The notes under the pieces: model-generated
Database searches by the model: none
What the model was told of the DNA's origin: nothing
The model's input: only the letters and a program-made list of their open reading frames with translations
Made by a program: the position numbers and the translations under genes
Shown: piece by piece, positions 53,571 to 61,267 of the stretch
Numbering within the stretch: position 1 is the first letter of the stretch
How the letters are laid out: every line of letters starts with the position of its first letter
Assembly: GCA_963711675.1 (NCBI GenBank)
Contig: CAVQFB010000011.1
Location: forward strand, 682,001-746,000
Length of the DNA: 64,000 nt
Direction of reading: 5' to 3'
DNA from: CAVQFB01 sp963711675
GTDB lineage: Bacteria > Acidobacteriota > Terriglobia > Terriglobales > Acidobacteriaceae

Positions 53571-54293
53571 ATGGCCGCCGCGGGCACCAGCACGCGATCG
53601 AAGTACGGCTTCGAAGCGATCCCGAGAAACCGAGTGTATTCGGAGGTCGCCAAGCAACTGCAAATCCGCATCGTCAACAAACTCAAGCCGGGCGACATGC
53701 TCCCGCCGGAACGTGAGCTGGTACAGAGGTTCGGTGTCAGTCGCAGCTCGATCCGCGACGCCATTCGCAGCCTGGAAGCGGTGGGGTTGTTGGAACCGCG
53801 CCAGGGAGTCGGCACCGTCGTTCGCGAGCTTCCATCGGATGCGGTCGTGAATCCGGTAGCCAGCGTTCTCCTTCAGAAGCGAAAAGTCATCCACGAACTT
53901 CTGGAGGTCCGCAACATCATCGAACCAGCCTTGGCTCGTCGTGCCGCACTTCATGCATCCCCCGAGCAACTCGGTGAAATGCGGGAGATTTTGATCCGCC
54001 AGGAAGAGAAGCTGAGCCGGGGAGCACTCGCGACTGAAGAAGACTCTGCTTTTCACTACACCATCGCACTGGCGGCGGACAACAGCGTGATGCTGAAACT
54101 GGTACGAGTCTTGATGGATTTATTGCGTGAGACGAGGGAGCGTTCGTTGCAAGGTGAAGGACGCCCCGAAAAGTCGCTTGCCGGCCATTTCCGCATCATC
54201 GCGGCTCTTGAGCGGGGCGACGCTTCAGCCGCCGAGGCTGCCATGCGCCGGCACCTATCCGAAATCGAAAAAATCGTTCTGAAGAAGCTCTAA
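53571..54293 (+). CDS. FadR-type GntR regulator, system B
   Basis: The 240-residue protein is a paralogue of the regulator at 41354-42061. Its winged helix reads VNKLKPGDMLPPERELVQRFGVSRSSIRDAIRSLEAVGLLEPRQGVGTVVRELPSDAVVNP and the FCD domain contains VRNIIEPALARRAALHASPEQ, SAFHYTIALAADN and GHFRIIAALERGDASAAEAAMRRHL. It begins the system B operon, 23 bases before the gamma-delta gene. Two related regulators, each heading one oxidoreductase operon, point to a common inducer such as oxalate. Confidence 0.92.
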   Translation: MAAAGTSTRSKYGFEAIPRNRVYSEVAKQLQIRIVNKLKPGDMLPPERELVQRFGVSRSSIRDAIRSLEAVGLLEPRQGVGTVVRELPSDAVVNPVASVLLQKRKVIHELLEVRNIIEPALARRAALHASPEQLGEMREILIRQEEKLSRGALATEEDSAFHYTIALAADNSVMLKLVRVLMDLLRETRERSLQGEGRPEKSLAGHFRIIAALERGDASAAEAAMRRHLSEIEKIVLKKL

Positions 54294-54316
54294 AGAAAAA
54301 GAATGGAGGTTGCCAC

Positions 54317-55498
54317 ATGGGTCAGTTATTCGCGGTCGAGATCATCTACCGCGGGGTCTTTCAGAAGACCCTGGCGAAAAACATAACGCGCGACATCGTT
54401 CTGGCCGGGCGTAACGAGGGCAAACTGGGCATTTCCTTTGGCCGTTACGGGGACTCTCCGGAACGCAACGGAATTCCAGCGAAGAGCTTTGCCATCGTGG
54501 CCAGCGATGAGCAAACGCTTGAGGCGGGAATGGCTCAATACGAGCCCAAGCAGGTCGACTTGACGGTGGTCCTCGACGACACGCTCTGCAAGGGCACGGA
54601 GTCCTGGGCATGGTACGGGCTGCAGCCGGTGCATCATGCACTCAAACCCGGACACACTCTGATTGTGGTCTCGCTGCAAGACACACCTACTCTCCTCAAG
54701 AGCATCCATCGCCGGGACGAGCCCTACAAGTTGGGAGTCCTGAAGGGCGTTACCAACTTCTCCGGCATGTGGGTTTACAAGGATGACCACACCGATGTGC
54801 GGGTCCTCGGCGCCATCGCCAAGGCGCTGCCGGAACTCGTCGGGCTGAAGGCAGTCGAGCAGTTCATCACGGAGAAGCTTAAGAACTCACTTAAAGTCAC
54901 CTCGACCCAAACCGCCTTCGAGCGATTCACGACGATCGATGTGAAGCCGGGCGAAGGTAATCCCGAGGAGCAGTTCAAATTCGCATTTCTCAAGTGGGAA
55001 GACATGCGGGACGGCGTCTCCATCAAAGGCCAGCCGCAGGGTGGCCCGTATGAGGACCCGGTCACGAAGCAGATGGGCGGTTTCCGGCCGGCCCGTAACG
55101 AACTGTTCAAGAAGTATTCAACGCGCAACCAGCGGCCGGTTGTCAACTTTGCGACCTGTACGAAGTGCACGCTGTGCTGGCTCAACTGCCCGGACGCGTC
55201 CTTCGACGTCACGCCGGATGCCACCTACGATGCCAATCTCGAGGCTTGCTGCGGGTGCGGAATCTGCGAGGCGGTTTGCCCGGTGAAAGACTGCATCACC
55301 ATGGTCAATGAGTCGCAGTTCCACGACAACCACAGTCAATGGCTGGCGTTCAAGAAAGACCAGGATGCTTACCTGAAGTGGCTGGAAAAGACGATCGAGT
55401 CGGCTGAGCCTGAAGAGAAGAGAGCTCATGGCTTCCGTTATCGCGGCCAGTACAAAGAACAGGTGCCTGAGGCCCTGGAGATCGCTCAGAAAGGCTAA
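54317..55498 (+). CDS. Oxalate-type oxidoreductase gamma-delta fusion subunit, system B
   Basis: The 393-residue protein combines a gamma domain (residues 1-185: RDIVLAGRNEGKLGISFGRYGDSPERNGIPAKSFAIV, VVLDDTLCKGTESWAWYGL) with a C-terminal two-cluster ferredoxin (about residues 279-325: CTKCTLCWLNCP and CCGCGICEAVCP). Gamma and delta are also fused in the oxalate oxidoreductase of Moorella thermoacetica. Electrons leave through these clusters, presumably to free ferredoxin, because no GltD-like subunit is in this operon. GGAGG is seven bases before the ATG. Genes alpha and beta follow at 38- and 36-base gaps. Confidence 0.9.
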   Translation: MGQLFAVEIIYRGVFQKTLAKNITRDIVLAGRNEGKLGISFGRYGDSPERNGIPAKSFAIVASDEQTLEAGMAQYEPKQVDLTVVLDDTLCKGTESWAWYGLQPVHHALKPGHTLIVVSLQDTPTLLKSIHRRDEPYKLGVLKGVTNFSGMWVYKDDHTDVRVLGAIAKALPELVGLKAVEQFITEKLKNSLKVTSTQTAFERFTTIDVKPGEGNPEEQFKFAFLKWEDMRDGVSIKGQPQGGPYEDPVTKQMGGFRPARNELFKKYSTRNQRPVVNFATCTKCTLCWLNCPDASFDVTPDATYDANLEACCGCGICEAVCPVKDCITMVNESQFHDNHSQWLAFKKDQDAYLKWLEKTIESAEPEEKRAHGFRYRGQYKEQVPEALEIAQKG

Positions 55499-55536
55499 CC
55501 GCGCCGGAGGAGCAAGTTCAAGATAAGGAGAATCAG

Positions 55537-56772
55537 ATGGCGACATTGACAATGCCGGTTGAGCAAGAAAAGAAGACTTACGAGCAGGAAGCCCTGATCA
55601 CCGGAGCCGAAGCCATTGCGATTGCCTGCAAGTTGGCCAACGTGGACGTGGTCACGGCTTATCCGATCCGGCCTTACGACACAGTGATGCAGTACATCAG
55701 CCAGTTGGTGGCGGATGGCGAGATGGACTGTGAATACATCGTGGCGGAAGGTGAGCACTCACAATTTGAAATCGTCAAACACGCATCGGTCTGCGGGGCG
55801 CGTGTGTTCTGCGGTTCCAGCGGCGTGGGCTGGATGTACGCCATGGAAGCGCTGACCGTCACGCCTGCCCTGCGCGTTCCCATGGTAGCCATGGTGGGCA
55901 ACCGGGCACTCGATGATCCCGGCGCTTTCGGCGTGGAACACAACGATGCCCTGGCGGTGCGCGACCTGGGTTGGCTCTTGACCTGGGTCGACAGTGCGCA
56001 GGAAGCGTTGGATACCGCTCTGATCGCCTATCGTGTGGCAGAAGATCGCCGCATGTTTGTGCCCCTGGCTCTCAGTTGCGATGGAGCTTTCCTCACTCAC
56101 TCGCAGGCGCTGGTCAAGATTCCGGCGGCCGAGCAAGTGAAGAAGTTCCTGCCTCGTTACGATCGCGGCGACCTGCTGCTCCACCCTGACAACGTGATTT
56201 CGGTAGCACCTCAAGCCAACGAGGATTGGGTGATGGAGATTCGGCGCCAGAACTACGCCGTAACCGAGCGCGCGTGCGACGTAATTCGCGAGGTCTATGC
56301 CGACTTCGAGAAGACGTTTGGCCGGAAGTATGGCAATCCGTTCTTCGAAGAGTACATGACCGAAGATGCGGAAGTCGTTCTGCTGGGAATGGGGACGATG
56401 TCCACGCCGGTACGAGTCGCGATTCGCAAGCTGCGCGAAGAAGGCAAGAAAGTCGGATTCGTAAGGCTGCGCTGGTTCCGGCCGTTCGCCGGTCCGGAGA
56501 TCGCCAAGTGTCTGGAACGCTTCAAGGCAATTGGCGTGATCGATCGCGACTTCTCGTTCGGTTCACCCAATCTCAGCGGTGTCGTAGCCACCGAACTTAG
56601 GTCGGCAATGTACACCGGCGCTGCAACCAGACCACCTGTACTTGGCTTCATCTGCGGCCTGGGCGGACGGGAAGTAACTGTGCCGGATGTGGAGAAGATC
56701 ACCGAGTCGGTGTTCGAAGCCGCAAAAGGTAAAGCGCAACCCCTGACTCAATGGATCGGGCTGCGGGGATAG
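55537..56772 (+). CDS. Oxalate-type oxidoreductase alpha subunit, system B
   Basis: The 411-residue subunit has VVTAYPIRPYDTVM at residues 39-52, with Arg45 in the position of Thr in YPITP of pyruvate:ferredoxin oxidoreductases. In Moorella oxalate oxidoreductase an Arg at this place (Arg31) contacts the second carboxylate of oxalate. It continues with EGEHSQFEIVKHASVCGARVFCGSSGVGWMYAMEALTV, GNRALDDPGAFGVEHNDALAVRDLGWL and a C-terminal domain with KAIGVIDRDFSFGSPNLSGVV. The gene is intact, unlike its system A paralogue. AAGGAG lies six bases ahead of the ATG. Confidence 0.9.
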   Translation: MATLTMPVEQEKKTYEQEALITGAEAIAIACKLANVDVVTAYPIRPYDTVMQYISQLVADGEMDCEYIVAEGEHSQFEIVKHASVCGARVFCGSSGVGWMYAMEALTVTPALRVPMVAMVGNRALDDPGAFGVEHNDALAVRDLGWLLTWVDSAQEALDTALIAYRVAEDRRMFVPLALSCDGAFLTHSQALVKIPAAEQVKKFLPRYDRGDLLLHPDNVISVAPQANEDWVMEIRRQNYAVTERACDVIREVYADFEKTFGRKYGNPFFEEYMTEDAEVVLLGMGTMSTPVRVAIRKLREEGKKVGFVRLRWFRPFAGPEIAKCLERFKAIGVIDRDFSFGSPNLSGVVATELRSAMYTGAATRPPVLGFICGLGGREVTVPDVEKITESVFEAAKGKAQPLTQWIGLRG

Positions 56773-56808
56773 AGCGTCCCAGGACGCTTATCCAGAGCCG
56801 GAAAGGAC

Positions 56809-57849
56809 ATGAGACTCATGAGCACAACATTTGTAGATGAGAAACCGACGCAAAACCTGGAAGCCTTCAAGGGAGTAAAGAAGGTTCCACACGAGGAATA
56901 CTACACGTCCGGCCACCGCACCTGCCAAGGCTGCGAGTCTGCGCAAATCATGAAGCTGATGGCGAAGGCCGCAGGTCCAAGGACAGTGGTTCTGGGCAGC
57001 ACAGGCTGCATGTACGTGGCTAACACCTCCTACTATGCCACGCCCTGGGGCGTGCCCTGGATGCATACCCAACTAGGCAGTTCCGGGTCGAGCGCACTTG
57101 GCGCGGCGGCCGCGTTCCGCGTCCAGATGCGCAAGGGCGTAATGAAAGATGAGCCCATCAACGTCATCGCGTTCTGCGGCGACGGCGGTGGCGCGGACAT
57201 GGGTCTGGGCGCCATCTCGGCTACCATGACCCATCCCGATTACAACCTGCTGATCCTGATGTACGACAACGAGTCGTATGCCAACACGGACATCCAGATC
57301 TCCGGGACGTCGCCGTATGGCGTCAACACCTCGTTCAGCACGCCGGGAAAAGTGAAGCGCATCATGCATCACCGATGGAAAAAGAATGTCGCTCCGCTGA
57401 TCTTGGCCGGTCATCCCACCTGCAAGTATGTCGGAACGATCTCGACGTCGTATCCTCTGCAGGCGATGAACAATATCCGGAAGGCGCTGTCGATCGGCGG
57501 GCCCACGTTCATTCACTGCCTGAATCCGTGTCCGAAAGGTTGGGACTTCGATCCTGTGCTGTCCTTCGAACTGGGCGAATTGGCCGTGAACACCGGCATT
57601 TGGCCTCTGTATGAAGTCGAGTGCGGGAAACTGAAGCTCTATGGCAAAACCGAGCAAATCGCCAAGGGCAAATTCAAACGCCTGCCCGTGCGTGACTACT
57701 TGCTCAAACAGGGAAGGTTCGCGCACTTTGTGGATGACGACATCGAATACTTCCAGAGCAAGATCGATGACATGTGGAACAAGTGGCTGGTGCCGGGAAT
57801 CATTCCGCTGCAGAAGGATGTAGACACTGACAACCCGCCCTCCCGTTAA
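56809..57849 (+). CDS. Oxalate-type oxidoreductase beta subunit, system B
   Basis: The 346-residue thiamine diphosphate subunit has cluster ligands in HRTCQGCESAQIMKLM, the LGSTGCMYVANTSYYATPWGVPWMHTQLGSSGS block, and the thiamine/Mg motif FCGDGGGADMGLGAIS with YDNESYANTDIQISG. It is clearly similar to beta of system A. A second ATG nine bases downstream (56818) may be the real start, because the GGAAAGG is too close to the first. The last codons form one arm of the operon terminator. Confidence 0.9.
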   Translation: MRLMSTTFVDEKPTQNLEAFKGVKKVPHEEYYTSGHRTCQGCESAQIMKLMAKAAGPRTVVLGSTGCMYVANTSYYATPWGVPWMHTQLGSSGSSALGAAAAFRVQMRKGVMKDEPINVIAFCGDGGGADMGLGAISATMTHPDYNLLILMYDNESYANTDIQISGTSPYGVNTSFSTPGKVKRIMHHRWKKNVAPLILAGHPTCKYVGTISTSYPLQAMNNIRKALSIGGPTFIHCLNPCPKGWDFDPVLSFELGELAVNTGIWPLYEVECGKLKLYGKTEQIAKGKFKRLPVRDYLLKQGRFAHFVDDDIEYFQSKIDDMWNKWLVPGIIPLQKDVDTDNPPSR

Positions 57850-57874
57850 GGGGGCGGGTTCTTTCTCTCTTTGA
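57832..57874 (+). terminator. Terminator of the system B operon, starting inside the beta gene
   Basis: AACCCGCCC (57832-57840) pairs perfectly with GGGCGGGTT (57852-57860), followed by a T-rich tract (CTTTCTCTCTTT). The 5' arm and the loop include the last codons and the stop of the beta gene. Confidence 0.82.
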
Positions 57875-57964
57875 ACGCAGCTGAGAGAAGTCGATCTGAG
57901 TTCCTACGCTCTTGAGGGGGCAGGAATCGACCCTGCCCATTATCTTCCCACCAATTGCCGGAGC

Positions 57965-59992
57965 CTATGCGCTGCCCTGCGATGCGTCTGCTGATTGGGG
58001 GCTCTCCGTCAAGGGGCGCAGTGCGTGTATGTCCTCCACATACGCCCGCAGAACCTCAGCCACACTCCACGCCTGCGCGATGCACCCGCGAGGCCGCTGG
58101 GGAGCGTCACCATCGAAGATCTCCGAGATGTGCCCCAGCCCGCCATCCGTAAGATGCTCCTTCAACGGCGCGAGCCACTCTGCAGCTTGGCGGCGTGCGC
58201 CCTCGCTACCACCATTCACCTTTACATATGCCGTGAGGAAAGGCCCCATGAGCCAGGGCCACACCGTTCCTTGGTGATAGGCGGCGTCACGCTCGGCGGG
58301 ACCACCCGTGTATCGGCCTCGGTACTGCGGATCGGTGGGTGCCAAGGTGCGCAGACCGTACGGCGTGAGCAAATGCTGCTGAACTGTGTCCACCACGCTC
58401 CTTGCGCGCTCGGGGGACAACATGCTGTGGGGCAGGCTGACAGCAAGAATCTGATTGGGGCGGATGGACGGATCCGGAAGCGCCCCATTGATGACGTCGT
58501 ACAAGCAGCCTGCCTTGTCGTTCCAGAAAAGCCCGTTAAAGCTCTGACCGGCGACCGTCGCCATGTTGCGGTAACGTTTCTGGCCGGCATCGTCGTCGAA
58601 CTGGCGGGCAAGGCCTTCCATGATACAAAGCGCGTTGTACCAAAGCGCCTGGATCTCCACGGGCTTGCCGCGGCGTGGCGTTACGACCCAGTCACCGACC
58701 TTGGCATCCATCCAGGTGAGTTGAACACCGGGTTCGCCTGAGGAAAGCAGGCCGCTGGAATCTACTTTGATTCCGTGACGCGTGCCGCGACTGTGCCAGG
58801 CGATGATGTCCGCGAACACCGGGTAGAGTTCGTCACGCACAAACACCAGATCTCCCGTATAGGCGAGGTAAGCACGCGCTGCTTCAAAGAACCAGAGCGT
58901 CGCATCGACCGTGTTGTATTCCGGACTCTCGCCCGCGTCCGGAAAACGGTTCGGCAACATGCCCTGGTCTACATGCTTCGCGAAAGTGCGCAGGATGCTG
59001 CGGGCAATGTCATGCTTCCCCGTGGGCAAAGTGAGGCCGGGGAGGGCGATCATGGTGTCGCGGCCCCAGTCGCTGAACCAGTGGTAGCCAGCAATGACGG
59101 TCTTCTGATCTCCGCGAGACACGATGTATTGCTCTGCAGCCGCCGTGAGGGTTTGAGCAAAGTCGTCTTCGAGTGGTGAGGATCTCTTTATGTGCTTCCG
59201 GCGGATGATCTCGTTTCGGCGGAATTCGTCGCTGCGAGCCGCATCTCGCGGCTCCAAAGACGCGATCACCAGGGCTTGCGGATTCGCTCGCAGATCGAAG
59301 CGCAGTGCATAAGGGTTAAAGAGGTCCTCAGTAAAATCCAGACCCCGCTCCCGCTCTGCGTCATACTCAAAATTGCGATACCAGGTACCGCTCTTCCACA
59401 GTTCAGCCGCGTTGTGGGCCAAGTAAAGAGGTGGCAATCCCTGATAAGGAGCGACCGCAGCCAGGCCTGGGCTTTGCGCCACGCAGGCGTTCAAGGCTCT
59501 ATTCTCGTGGGTCGTGCTGTGGTAGTCGCGGAAGGCAATCAGAGGCCGCGCATCAAGTCGCAAATTCCTGGGCGATTCCGGATGATCGTTCTTTGTCAGT
59601 TCATAGTGAATGACCGTGCTGTTCTCGCCATGAATCATAAACACAGACTTCTCGATCTCAATGCCTTCGACTTCATAAGTAAAGATAGGAAATGGGTCGA
59701 GGCGAAACCGCTTGAGATATCGAAATCCTTGCGGATGGACCACACCCGGATAGCGATTTGCGGAGAGGTCGAACCCCTGCCCGTCGAGGAACAGGGTTTC
59801 TTCGAGCTTCGACAGCAGGACGTAGCGGCCGACGGGTGGTTTCGTTGCCGCCACTAGCAGGCCATGATAGCGACGCGTGTTCAAACCGATGATTGTGGAG
59901 GAAGCGAAGCCACCTAGCCCGTTTGTTTCAAGCCACTCGCGACGGAGGGCGGCGTCCAGATCGCCCAGTGTTTCCGGTTTGAACTGAATCAT
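57965..59992 (-). CDS. Amylo-alpha-1,6-glucosidase (glycogen debranching, GH133-type)
   Basis: The 675-residue protein starts at ATG 59992 (AAGGACAGG upstream); an upstream in-frame ATG adds a polar tail. It has the N-terminal domain of bacterial debranching enzymes (LRREWLETNGLGGFASSTIIGLNTRRYHGLLVAAT) and the C-terminal (alpha/alpha)6 catalytic domain with HWFSDWGRDTMIALPGLTLPTG, YNTVDATLWFFEAARAYL, GVQLTWMDAKVGDWVVTPR and YHQGTVWPWLMGPF. It removes alpha-1,6-linked glucose at branch points of glycogen. No signal peptide, so it is cytoplasmic. No other glycogen gene lies nearby. Confidence 0.9.
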   Translation of the reverse strand: MIQFKPETLGDLDAALRREWLETNGLGGFASSTIIGLNTRRYHGLLVAATKPPVGRYVLLSKLEETLFLDGQGFDLSANRYPGVVHPQGFRYLKRFRLDPFPIFTYEVEGIEIEKSVFMIHGENSTVIHYELTKNDHPESPRNLRLDARPLIAFRDYHSTTHENRALNACVAQSPGLAAVAPYQGLPPLYLAHNAAELWKSGTWYRNFEYDAERERGLDFTEDLFNPYALRFDLRANPQALVIASLEPRDAARSDEFRRNEIIRRKHIKRSSPLEDDFAQTLTAAAEQYIVSRGDQKTVIAGYHWFSDWGRDTMIALPGLTLPTGKHDIARSILRTFAKHVDQGMLPNRFPDAGESPEYNTVDATLWFFEAARAYLAYTGDLVFVRDELYPVFADIIAWHSRGTRHGIKVDSSGLLSSGEPGVQLTWMDAKVGDWVVTPRRGKPVEIQALWYNALCIMEGLARQFDDDAGQKRYRNMATVAGQSFNGLFWNDKAGCLYDVINGALPDPSIRPNQILAVSLPHSMLSPERARSVVDTVQQHLLTPYGLRTLAPTDPQYRGRYTGGPAERDAAYHQGTVWPWLMGPFLTAYVKVNGGSEGARRQAAEWLAPLKEHLTDGGLGHISEIFDGDAPQRPRGCIAQAWSVAEVLRAYVEDIHALRPLTESPQSADASQGSA

Positions 59993-60214
59993 GACCTGTC
60001 CTTGTTGTTCGGACTTGTGGGTGACGGGTTGTGGTGCCGCTGTCACCCAACCTCGCAAGCGACTTTGAGGGCCCCACTCGGCGAAGTCACGACCTAGTCT
60101 CTACGCTTTATTCAGAAGATGAAACGGGAGCTTGCCGGGGGAGAAGAAGACATGAATTCATCGGAGGCGGCACGTCGGCTCATCCGACTGGGAGTCGCTC
60201 TTGGCACGATAATC

Positions 60215-60976
60215 CTAGAGGCGGGAGCTACCGCTGGCTAACCTTAGAACTTTATCTTTGGAAATGTAGATGTGTTCGCACATCCGCTTGCGCGCGAGAG
60301 TCGCATCCCGCTGCTGAATGGCCTCGACGATGCCGCAGTGCTCCCGCACCGGCAGTTCTCCGTAGTAGCCAACATCAATCGAAGCGTACATGATCCGCTC
60401 CATCTGTGAGCGCATGTCAGCGACCGAGCGGATGAGCAGTGGATTGCGTGTCAGCCGGGCAATGGCAAGATGAAACTCGGTGTCGGCTTCGATGAAGCGC
60501 ATATAGCTGGCCCGATCATCGACCCGATGTTCTGTGTTCGCGAGTTGGACGAGCCTGTCCATCGTGGACTGGTCCCAGTTTTTTTGCGCTGCCACTTCCG
60601 CCGAAGCGCCCTCCACCGCGGCGCGAAACTCGTAGATTTCATTCACCCACTGAATCGTGATCTGAGTGATGAAGTAGCCGCGATTGGCCACAATCTTCAT
60701 CAGATGTTCCTGCTGAAGACGTACTGCGGCCTCACGCACCGGCGTCCGGCTTCCGTGGTAGCGCTTGGCCAAGACCTTTTCACTGAGCGCCTCGCCAGGC
60801 TGGTAGCGGCCCATGATGATGTCCTTCTTGAGGGCCTGATAGACCCGCTGGCTAAGCGTCCCGTTGGAGTTACCCGTGGACGGGAACTGAGCAAGTTCCC
60901 CTTCGTGTCCTCGCGTTACTGCAGGGGGCACACGCTGGCTTCTTGCCATGGGCGGGCTGGGAACCTTTTTCTTCAT
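60215..60976 (-). CDS. GntR/FCD-family transcriptional regulator
   Basis: From ATG 60976 (MKKKVPSPPMARSQ) the 253-residue protein has a winged helix (LSQRVYQALKKDIIMGRYQPGEALSEKVLAKRYHGSRTPVREAAVRLQQEHLMKIVANRGYFI) and an FCD domain (IYEFRAAVEGASAEVAAQKN, DTEFHLAIARLTRNPLLIRS, REHCGIVEAIQQRDATLARKRMCEHI). It differs from the two FadR-type regulators of the oxalate island. It diverges from an Oar-type receptor gene, with a perfect palindrome in the gap, so it probably controls that gene and itself. The inducer is unknown. Confidence 0.88.
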   Translation of the reverse strand: MKKKVPSPPMARSQRVPPAVTRGHEGELAQFPSTGNSNGTLSQRVYQALKKDIIMGRYQPGEALSEKVLAKRYHGSRTPVREAAVRLQQEHLMKIVANRGYFITQITIQWVNEIYEFRAAVEGASAEVAAQKNWDQSTMDRLVQLANTEHRVDDRASYMRFIEADTEFHLAIARLTRNPLLIRSVADMRSQMERIMYASIDVGYYGELPVREHCGIVEAIQQRDATLARKRMCEHIYISKDKVLRLASGSSRL

Positions 60977-61177
60977 GGAGTTCGTTCTACACGAACGCGC
61001 GGGCGGAAATCGTTTTCTCGCTGGCTCGGGCTCGTGTTCCGTATGCCATTCTGCGCCAAGCAACCCTAGCCTGTAAAGAAATATGGATCAGGCGTATCAG
61101 CAAAACCGTTTCGCTACGCGTCGCGCCCAGCATTCAAGCCCTTCCCCAGCACCCCGGCAGAGGGATGTGCCGATTGT

Positions 61178-61223
61178 ATACCAGTGGTATCTTCTTGACA
61201 TACAGATCAATTTGGGTGTAGCG
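61178..61223 (+). promoter_or_regulatory. Promoter and palindromic operator before the second TonB receptor
   Basis: ATACCAGTGGTAT (61178-61190) is a perfect 13-base palindrome around a central G, of the TGGT/ACCA type bound by GntR-family proteins. A perfect -35 TTGACA (61195-61200) follows four bases later, with a weak -10 (GTAGCG, 61218-61223) after 17 bases. The position just upstream of -35 fits either activation or repression. Confidence 0.6.
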
Positions 61224-61267
61224 TGCGCACCTACTCACCGTATCTGTGACCGCCAGGGGGTCAAGCC

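Noticed and set aside
54317..57849. Plain pyruvate:ferredoxin oxidoreductase for system B
   Set aside because: The alpha motif is YPIRPY, not YPITP, and the surrounding genes handle oxalate and glyoxylate. Still open until assayed.
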